Part shown: positions 58,235 to 64,000 of the stretch, piece after piece | Layout of the letters: every line of letters begins with the position of its first letter | Position numbering within the stretch: the first letter of the stretch is position 1 | Source of the DNA: Thermoguttaceae bacterium | Lineage (GTDB): Bacteria > Planctomycetota > Planctomycetia > Pirellulales > Thermoguttaceae | NCBI GenBank assembly: GCA_029975295.1 | Contig: JARKPK010000083.1 | Coordinates: 1 to 64,000 of the forward strand | DNA: 64,000 bases | Reading direction: 5' to 3' | Notes under the pieces: generated by a model | What the model saw: only the letters and a program-made list of their open reading frames with translations | Databases searched by the model: none | What the model was told of the DNA's origin: nothing | Translations under genes and position numbers: made by a program

Positions 58235-59806
58235 GTGAACGCGCTTAAAACACTGGTGATGTTGTTGTTTCTCGGCGGGGTGGGCTACGTGGTCTATCTG
58301 TCGATCACTAAGAGCCCCAGACGGCCCCACGAACCGACAACAGCGGCTGTTTGGCCCACGACTCCTAAGAGCCAACTGCCCGCTCCGGGCGGATTGATGC
58401 CGCGGATGAGTGGCGAGACAGGCGATGGACAATCCCCGTCGCCCAACGGCTGGCCTGGCCCGAACGCCTTGCCCAGCCCGGCCCATCCGACCATCCCCGG
58501 CCCTCCCACAGCCGCCGCATCGGGCGCCGCGACCGAAATGCCCGGCCCGCTGCCCTCACCCGGCCTGCCTGCGGAACCGACAACCGACTCGGCCGTGCGC
58601 ACTCTGCCGCCGCGTCCCAGTGCAACGCCGGCGGCGCCGGTATATGGTTCGCCCGCCGGAGGGGCGCCCGAGCGGCCGCCCGTTGCCGCAACGACTGAAG
58701 GCGGTTACTCGCCACCGATGCCCTCGGCGTCGGCGGCCTCGCCTGCGTCGCCTGCGATTGCCAACGACTTGGCTTCTGCGCGGCCGCCGACCGCCTCGCC
58801 CGAATGGAGCCCCGCGGGCACGCACCCGTTGCCGAGCGGCGCTGCCGCGTCCGATCCTTGGAATCGCGCGCCGGCCGAAGCAGCGCATCCGGCCGCGACT
58901 CATCCGGCCGCAACCCATCCCACGGCCGCCGCCGACGATCGCTCGATGCCCGCCGCGCCGTCGGCCGATGCCGCGGGCGCAACCGCCCCATTGGGCCGCG
59001 ACCCGCTGCAATGGGCAGGCGACGTGGGCGGACAAACGCCTGCGCCGCCGCACAACCCCGCCCGAGCGGCAGCCAACGCCCACGGCGATTCCGAGCTGGT
59101 CGCTCAGTTTCGAGCGATCATGGAAACGATTCGGCATCGGCTTGACGAAGGCAAACTCGACGAAGGTCTGCAAACGCTGACGCAGTTGTACGAGATGCCG
59201 TCGTTGCCCGAACAACAACGGATGGAAGTTGTGGATTTGATGGGTCAGGTGGCCGGCACGGTGATCTATTCGAAACAAAGCATCGTGCAAGCGCCGCACC
59301 GCGTCGAGCCGGGCGAATCGCTGGAGATGATCGCCGCTCGATATCAGCTTACGCCCGAGCTGTTGATGAAGATCAACGGGCTGCCCGATCGATCGGCCGT
59401 GCGCCCGGGCGACATGCTGAAGGTTCTGCCCGGTCCGTTCAGCGCGGCCGTCTCGCTCGAACGCCGCGAGTTGGTGCTCTATCTGAGCGGCATGTATGCA
59501 GGCCGGTTCCCCATCGGCATCGGCCGCGATCAGCCGCGTTTGGAAGGTGTTTACGGCGTCCGCGACAAGGTGCGGATGCCCGCCTACGTCGGGCCCGATC
59601 AGACGAGCGTCGCCGCGGGCGATCCGCGCAATCCCCTGGGGCGCGCCGCGCTCGACCTGGGCAACGGCATCGCCTTGCACGGGTGCGATTCGCCTTCGGC
59701 CGTCGGCCGCGACGACAATCGGGGCACGATCTGCCTGGGCGACCGCGACTTGGCCGATCTGTTCGACATCTTGACGATCGGATCGAAGGTCACCATTCAG
59801 CGCTGA
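58235..59806 (+). CDS. LysM protein with degenerate L,D-transpeptidase (YkuD) domain
   Basis: A 523-residue envelope protein. Membrane anchor at about 5-22, then a Pro/Ala/Ser/Thr-rich tail to about 290 with an AATHPAATHPTAA repeat, a helical segment near 290-350, a LysM domain at about 356-400 (VEPGESLEMIAARYQLTPELL) and a YkuD domain from about 400. Typical YkuD sites read HG-x(13)-S-H-G-C-I-R; here His482-Gly is followed at the right distance by N-R-G-T498-I-C500-L, so the catalytic Cys position is Thr and the preceding His is Arg. It may be an inactive cell-wall binder, or use Cys500. AAGGAGG (58222-58228) decides the GTG start at 58235. Confidence 0.85.
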   Translation: MNALKTLVMLLFLGGVGYVVYLSITKSPRRPHEPTTAAVWPTTPKSQLPAPGGLMPRMSGETGDGQSPSPNGWPGPNALPSPAHPTIPGPPTAAASGAATEMPGPLPSPGLPAEPTTDSAVRTLPPRPSATPAAPVYGSPAGGAPERPPVAATTEGGYSPPMPSASAASPASPAIANDLASARPPTASPEWSPAGTHPLPSGAAASDPWNRAPAEAAHPAATHPAATHPTAAADDRSMPAAPSADAAGATAPLGRDPLQWAGDVGGQTPAPPHNPARAAANAHGDSELVAQFRAIMETIRHRLDEGKLDEGLQTLTQLYEMPSLPEQQRMEVVDLMGQVAGTVIYSKQSIVQAPHRVEPGESLEMIAARYQLTPELLMKINGLPDRSAVRPGDMLKVLPGPFSAAVSLERRELVLYLSGMYAGRFPIGIGRDQPRLEGVYGVRDKVRMPAYVGPDQTSVAAGDPRNPLGRAALDLGNGIALHGCDSPSAVGRDDNRGTICLGDRDLADLFDILTIGSKVTIQR

Positions 59807-60366
59807 CGGCATCTTGAAGATCGGCTCGGGGGCGCCCTTGACTGCTGATGGCCGACCGAAACCGAATCGCGCCGGCGCGCGTTCCGCCCGATCCGATCGC
59901 CGCGGCCAATTCTGTTCTCATCGCACAAAGCTTCGCTGCGCGGCTCGACAAGAACCCGTTCGAAGCGGTGCGGCTGAAGCGAGGCTCCCGTCCGGCAAGC
60001 CGGCGGCCCAACGCTCCGGCAGATGAATGCCTGTTGCGGCAGCCGGCTTTGCAGCAACTCGGCCTGCGGCGCGAATCGTTGGGGCTGCAACGCCGTTCTC
60101 TTGATTGCCGCGCGGCGAGAAGCTATGGTGCATCAGCAGTCTGATGCCGAACCGCCAACCAAGAGAGGCCGGCTTCCGCAGACACGACGCCGGCCATCAT
60201 CGACATTGCTTGGTTGCGCTGAGAAGCCCTTGCGCACAACCGTTCTTCGTGAAAAGAGGAACGCAACGACCGATTCCGATTCTTCTTTGCGTTGGGGCCT
60301 GCCCCGGGCGGGCCTTGTGCTGTCGGCGATTCGATCGCCCAAGAAAGGCGAACGGAGGGGGATGCA
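59807..60366. other. Intergenic region with two hairpins
   Basis: No gene is supported. GCATCAG-CAGT-CTGATGC (60130-60147) and GGCCGGC/GCCGGCC (60167-60173, 60189-60195) are perfect 7-bp inverted repeats in series. GGAGGGGG at 60353-60360 is the ribosome site of the next gene. Confidence 0.5.
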
Positions 60367-61755
60367 ATGACACGATTCGTCGCGGCGGTTCTCTTGGCGG
60401 TCATCGTTGCGGCGGCTCCTCGGGCCGGCGCCGACGAAACGCGCCGCCCGCTTCAATACGCCCCGGCCGCGGTGGACAATCCGCTCAAGGGCCTGGTGCC
60501 CTATCAGGGCGACAAACGCGGCGTCTTCCCGCATAGCATGGAGTTCAATTACTTGCCCTATTCGGCCCTGGTCAAAGGCTACGACGAGTTCGACTGGCGA
60601 CCGCTGGAAAAGATGCTCGACGAGATCGCCGGCCGAGGGAATCAGGCCGTGTTCCGTGTGTATCTCGAATACCCGAAGCGGCGCGGCGTCATTCCCGAGT
60701 TCCTCCGCCGCGACGGATTAAAGATCCATCAGTACCTGAACACCAACACCCAGCCGCTGCCGCCGGCTGATGTGGAAACGCCCGACTACGAAGACAAGAA
60801 CCTGCGCCGATCGCTCAAGAGTTTCATTGCCGCGTTGGGCAAGAAGTACGACGGCGACCCGCGGATCGGGTTCATCACCGCGGGCTTGCTGGGCACCTGG
60901 GGCGAATGGCACAACCACCCCCGAAACGACTTGTTCGCCAGCAAGGCGGTGCAGCAAGAGGTGATGGATGCCTATGAAGCCGCCTTCAAAGTTACGCCCG
61001 TGCTGCTGCGATACCCGGCCGGCGAGAATAACGATCGGCAGAAGGCGAAGAATGCCGACCGACCCTTCGGCTACCACGACGACTCGTTCGCCTGGGCCAC
61101 GCTCGATACCGGAAAGAAAAGTGATTCGTGGTTCTATATGAGTCTGCTCAAGGCGGCCGGCCCGCAGGCCGAGGACAAGTGGAAAACGCATCCCATCGGC
61201 GGCGAGATCCGGCCCGAGGCGTGGGGCATGGTGTTTGACGAACAGCCGGAGGAGAAGCGCATTCAGAACTTCCGGCAATGCGTCGAGGCCACCCATGTCA
61301 CCTGGCTGATGGACAGCGGCATGTTCAAGAAGGGCCAACCGGCCGAACGCATCGAGCGGGCGAAGCGGGAAGTGCAACGGATGGGCTACGAGTTCCACGC
61401 GCCGGCCGTGACCATCGGCCCGGTGAGCGACGGAAAATTGAAGGTGAGTCTCGAGGTCGAGAACCGCGGCGTCGCCCCGTTCTATTACGACTGGAAACCG
61501 GAATACGGGCTGCTGGCCGGCGGCCGAGCGGTGAAAACCGCGGCAGGCGCCGGCCGACTGACGGGGCTGTTGCCGGGCGATCGGCCGCGGGTGTGGGCCG
61601 ACACGCTCGATGTCCGCGGCCTGCCACCCGGCGTCTACACCCTAGCCATGCGTGTGCCGAACCCATTGCCCAACGGCAAACCGATCCGCTTTGCCAACGC
61701 CACTCAAGATGCCGCCACCGGCTGGCTTGCGCTGGGCGAAGTGCAAATTCGATAA
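60367..61755 (+). CDS. Secreted DUF4832-type TIM-barrel protein, possible glycosidase
   Basis: A 462-residue exported protein: signal peptide MTRFVAAVLLAVIVAAAPRAGA, then the family opening VDNPLKGLVPYQGD and GLLGTWGEWHNHPRND, followed by FAWATLDTG and a C-terminal beta-sandwich (LKVSLEVENRGVAPFYYDWKPEYGL). These features are those of DUF4832/DUF4874 proteins, presumed glycoside hydrolases or binding proteins. GGAGGGGG just before ATG 60367 supports the start. Function unproven. A hairpin follows the stop. Confidence 0.75.
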   Translation: MTRFVAAVLLAVIVAAAPRAGADETRRPLQYAPAAVDNPLKGLVPYQGDKRGVFPHSMEFNYLPYSALVKGYDEFDWRPLEKMLDEIAGRGNQAVFRVYLEYPKRRGVIPEFLRRDGLKIHQYLNTNTQPLPPADVETPDYEDKNLRRSLKSFIAALGKKYDGDPRIGFITAGLLGTWGEWHNHPRNDLFASKAVQQEVMDAYEAAFKVTPVLLRYPAGENNDRQKAKNADRPFGYHDDSFAWATLDTGKKSDSWFYMSLLKAAGPQAEDKWKTHPIGGEIRPEAWGMVFDEQPEEKRIQNFRQCVEATHVTWLMDSGMFKKGQPAERIERAKREVQRMGYEFHAPAVTIGPVSDGKLKVSLEVENRGVAPFYYDWKPEYGLLAGGRAVKTAAGAGRLTGLLPGDRPRVWADTLDVRGLPPGVYTLAMRVPNPLPNGKPIRFANATQDAATGWLALGEVQIR

Positions 61756-61763
61756 CTCGGGCC

Positions 61764-61783
61764 GGGCGACGCGGCCGTCGCCC
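61764..61783 (+). terminator. Hairpin after the DUF4832 gene
   Basis: GGGCGAC (61764-61770), loop GCGGCC and GTCGCCC (61777-61783) lie right after the stop and between convergent genes. There is no T-run. A second inverted repeat ACCCC/GGGGT (61900-61913) overlaps the end of the opposite gene. Confidence 0.35.
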
Positions 61784-61912
61784 CGCGCGGTGCACATGCC
61801 GCGATAAGATCGGCCGAAATCACTCCGTCCTCGGCCAGATGCTTTGGAGATGCGCCCCACGGAGGAAGACTCGTCCCGCGGACCGCGTCGAATCCTCTCA
61901 CCCCGCCCGGGG

Positions 61913-62803
61913 TCACACCTTCTCTTTGCCCGCGCTGCCGCGACGAAGGAAAAACGCCCCAAAGGCCATCGTCGCCATCAGGACCAAAGCCAAGGCGGCC
62001 GGTTCGGGCACGGGCACCACGTCGGAGAATGCGGTGCCGACGGTGACATTGTCGATGTAGTACCAATCCAGCCCGGTTTCGTGACGGGCGGTGCGGAAGA
62101 TCAGGTCGCTCAGGCTCGATATCCCACTGGCGCCCGTGTAGGTTGCCGTCGGCAAATGGTCGCCCTCGACATCGGACGTCGGATTAATGAACACATCGGC
62201 CCGGTTGTAGCCGCCCGAGAACTTCAGCACTACCAAATAGGTTGATGTCGGGCTGACATTGGCCCCGTAGGTGGTGCTGCCCGAGTTGACGGTAGTGCGG
62301 GCGAAAAAGCGCGTGGGAACGCCGGCCACGCCGCCGCTGATTCGCGGGTTGGCGAACGAAGTATCCATGCCGATCTGAAGGAAATCGTCGGTGGTGTTTC
62401 CGCCGGTTGACTCGAGAACGGTCGGCGCCTCCAGCAGGAAACTGAGGTACACCGTCCCCGTCTGGGAGGCAATCGTCCGCCCGAGAAGCAGCATGCCGCC
62501 GGTATCGTTGCCGGGCAACAGTTGCAATGCCCGAGAACCGCCATCGACCTGCACGCTGCCCGCACTGTAAACCATCGAACGGGCCACGACCTGCACGCGC
62601 GCACGATCGCTGTCGAGCACGTTCCAGGAATTGCTCCAGCCGCTACCGCCGTAGGGCGCCAAACCGCTTACCGGCTCAAGCTGCCCGAGGGCATACGACT
62701 CGAAGTCGTCGGCCGCGATAATGCCGGCGGAAAGTGGGCGGGGCGGGCCGGCCAACACGGCCGCCGTCAAGAAAGCAGAGAGTATCCAACGTGTAGCACG
62801 CAT
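61913..62803 (-). CDS. PEP-CTERM exosortase substrate protein
   Basis: A 296-residue exported protein. It has a signal peptide (about 1-26) and a beta-rich body of concanavalin-like type (FESYALGQLEPVSGLAPYGGSGWSNSWNV, then VYLSFLLEAP and LDWYYIDNVTVG). The C-terminus is a sorting signal: VPVPEP, a hydrophobic helix (AALALVLMATMAFGAFFL) and a basic end RRGSAGKEKV, the PEP-CTERM pattern. It should be processed by an exosortase encoded elsewhere. The body suggests binding to polysaccharide, but no function is established. Confidence 0.9.
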   Translation of the reverse strand: MRATRWILSAFLTAAVLAGPPRPLSAGIIAADDFESYALGQLEPVSGLAPYGGSGWSNSWNVLDSDRARVQVVARSMVYSAGSVQVDGGSRALQLLPGNDTGGMLLLGRTIASQTGTVYLSFLLEAPTVLESTGGNTTDDFLQIGMDTSFANPRISGGVAGVPTRFFARTTVNSGSTTYGANVSPTSTYLVVLKFSGGYNRADVFINPTSDVEGDHLPTATYTGASGISSLSDLIFRTARHETGLDWYYIDNVTVGTAFSDVVPVPEPAALALVLMATMAFGAFFLRRGSAGKEKV

Positions 62804-63299
62804 GAGAAAAGGCTCTCCCGCGAGCGAACGGCCCCCGCCGCGATGCCGCCGCCCGACCAGAAAGGAAACGATGAGCCGAAAACCGAGAAGATGCCTCTTC
62901 GAGGAAGAGCGCGAAACAAACCTAAACGACTAGTCCGACGAGTCCAACTGCAACAGCGCCCTGATCGGGCGGCCCAACGACGCCTCGGGGGCTGCTGGGC
63001 CATGGCGGCTAGGGCGCCCCAAAACGGTCCATTCTAATAATGACTTCCGCCCCGCCAGACTAAGCTACAGTATAATTCCGGTTGCCGCCAACGCAAGCGT
63101 TTGGCGCGTTTCTTTTCTCTTTTCCTTGGCCCGCGCCGTCGCTCAGCGGCGAACCAAGGCTTCGATCAGAAGTCTCTAATAATGTGAGACTTGCTGCCGA
63201 CGCCAACGCGTCCGTTGCCATCGGTGGAACGCCGTCGGGGGCAGGGCGGGGCTATTTGCCTTCCAACGAAAGCTGCGGGAACTTGCCGTGCGGCTCGTT
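62804..63299. other. Intergenic region
   Basis: About 500 bp upstream of the PEP-CTERM gene and downstream of the GH172 gene. A TATAAT at 63071-63076 on the plus strand has no -35 and no plus-strand gene beyond it. No gene is supported. Confidence 0.45.
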
Positions 63300-64000
63300 C
63301 TAATACCAGAAGGCCACAGAGGCAATGTCGTCTTCCAGTTGCAGGTAGCGGCCGCCCTGCTGCCAGCCCAACGCTTGGATCGTCACGCGCAGATCTTTCT
63401 GGAAACGGATCGGATCGGCAATATGCCAGCGGTAGAGGCCGAATCGCTGGCCCGGCTTGTAGATCTCGTCGGGCGGCAAAACCTGCGCCAGGCCGGCATA
63501 GGGCGTGCAGAACACCTGGTACTTCTTCGTTTCGCGGTTTTCAAAATTGTACGAGCCGCAGAAGTAGTCTTCCGTCCCGGTGCCGCAGATGGTGGGAAAC
63601 TCGCGATCGCCGTCGATGTAGAACTTGATTTCGCCCTCGCCCCACCAACCCGGGCTGCGAACCTCCCAGGCCATGTAGGTGCCGACGTAGTGCCCCTGGC
63701 CCTCAACGCCGTCGAGGATGGTGTATAGGCCTTTGTTCTTCAGCGGGTTCTCGCGGCGGAACTGGGCATGCAAATAGGCCGCCTCGGCCGGCACTTGCCC
63801 CAAGGCATAGTCGATTTGGTAATACAACGTCATCGGCTGCGCGGCGGTGTTCTCCATGGTGATCTTCGCCTTGCGGCGGAAGGGCATGGGCCAATAGCAA
63901 TTGAACGCGCTGCCCGGATTGACGCACACCGCCAGCGACGTTACTTGGCAATACTTGCCCCAGCCGCAGGCGAAGAAGTCGCCCACCGGGCACTCGATCG
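63300..64000 (-). CDS. DUF2961/GH172-family glycosidase (N-terminus beyond window)
   Basis: The C-terminal part (at least 232 residues) of a GH172/DUF2961 enzyme; this family includes alpha-D-arabinofuranosidases and difructose-anhydride-forming enzymes. Visible motifs are PVGDFFACGWGKY, NCYWPMPFRRKAKITMENTA, WWGEGEIKFYIDGDREFPTICGTGTEDYFCGSYNF and RFGLYRWHIADPIRF, characteristic of the family. The reading frame continues past 64000, so a signal peptide cannot be seen. The catalytic Glu pair in the missing and present halves cannot be fully judged. It is the third carbohydrate-active enzyme in the window. Confidence 0.88.
   Translation of the reverse strand, partial: IECPVGDFFACGWGKYCQVTSLAVCVNPGSAFNCYWPMPFRRKAKITMENTAAQPMTLYYQIDYALGQVPAEAAYLHAQFRRENPLKNKGLYTILDGVEGQGHYVGTYMAWEVRSPGWWGEGEIKFYIDGDREFPTICGTGTEDYFCGSYNFENRETKKYQVFCTPYAGLAQVLPPDEIYKPGQRFGLYRWHIADPIRFQKDLRVTIQALGWQQGGRYLQLEDDIASVAFWY

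Noticed and set aside
63071-63076. TATAAT on the plus strand
   Set aside because: No -35 and no plus-strand gene follows within the window.

Overview
The window is a contiguous, GC-rich bacterial chromosome segment that reads as a planctomycete, most likely of the Pirellulales/Planctomycetia type. The lineage markers are a DUF1559 prepilin-like protein ending in an H-X9-DG motif, a BBP7-type outer-membrane barrel, a serine/threonine kinase next to a planctomycete-style ECF sigma factor, a PEP-CTERM protein, and many secreted proteins with Pro/Ala-rich linkers. This assignment rests on protein features only. There are no rRNA genes, CRISPR arrays, prophages or insertion sequences, and one tRNA.

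Region 1 (1-13.3 kb) holds the end-truncated start of a Tat-exported alpha-L-fucosidase (GH29), tRNA-Lys(UUU), the DUF1559 protein, a GNAT/FemAB-like transferase, a tiny Cys-rich lipoprotein, an alpha/beta hydrolase, a class IV PLP aminotransferase, a TadG-like protein, ispG with a structured leader, a lipoprotein and a small orphan. Region 2 (13.4-25.7 kb) has a XerC/D recombinase, a LuxR-type and an NtrC-type response regulator, an isochorismatase-ThuA fusion preceded by a nested RNA-like structure, a protein with repeated DPF motifs, a PmtA-like methyltransferase, a secreted glycosidase-like protein and the BBP7 barrel.

Region 3 (25.9-39.1 kb) has a 1158-residue FAAL-ACP-alpha-oxoamine synthase megaenzyme, a zinc-ribbon protein, a membrane pyrophosphatase, the kinase/ECF sigma pair with tandem repeats upstream, and a tRNA-dihydrouridine synthase. 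Region 4 (39.2-48.5 kb) is an iron-sulfur block: a promoter, a SufR-like regulator, nuoB, sufC, sufB, sufD, a Rieske ferredoxin, a SufT/MIP18-like factor, and then a small membrane protein, an SDR and a ferrochelatase with a cysteine set suggestive of a [2Fe-2S] cluster. nuoB overlaps sufC by ATGA.

Region 5 (48.8-64 kb) has a Pro-rich anchored protein, a methyltransferase, a metallophosphoesterase, rpmI-rplT-pheS-pheT without infC, pyrE, a zinc-ribbon membrane protein, a LysM/YkuD protein whose catalytic Cys position is Thr, a DUF4832 protein, a PEP-CTERM protein and a right-edge GH172/DUF2961 enzyme. Most genes are singletons with 100-800 bp spacers. The clear co-transcribed blocks are the suf cluster, the 46.2-48.5 kb group, and the translation group at 52-56 kb.

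No wholly new defence or mobile system is evident. The most notable items are the FAAL-ACP-AONS enzyme, nuoB embedded in suf, the degenerate YkuD site, and several strong inverted or tandem repeats in gene leaders.
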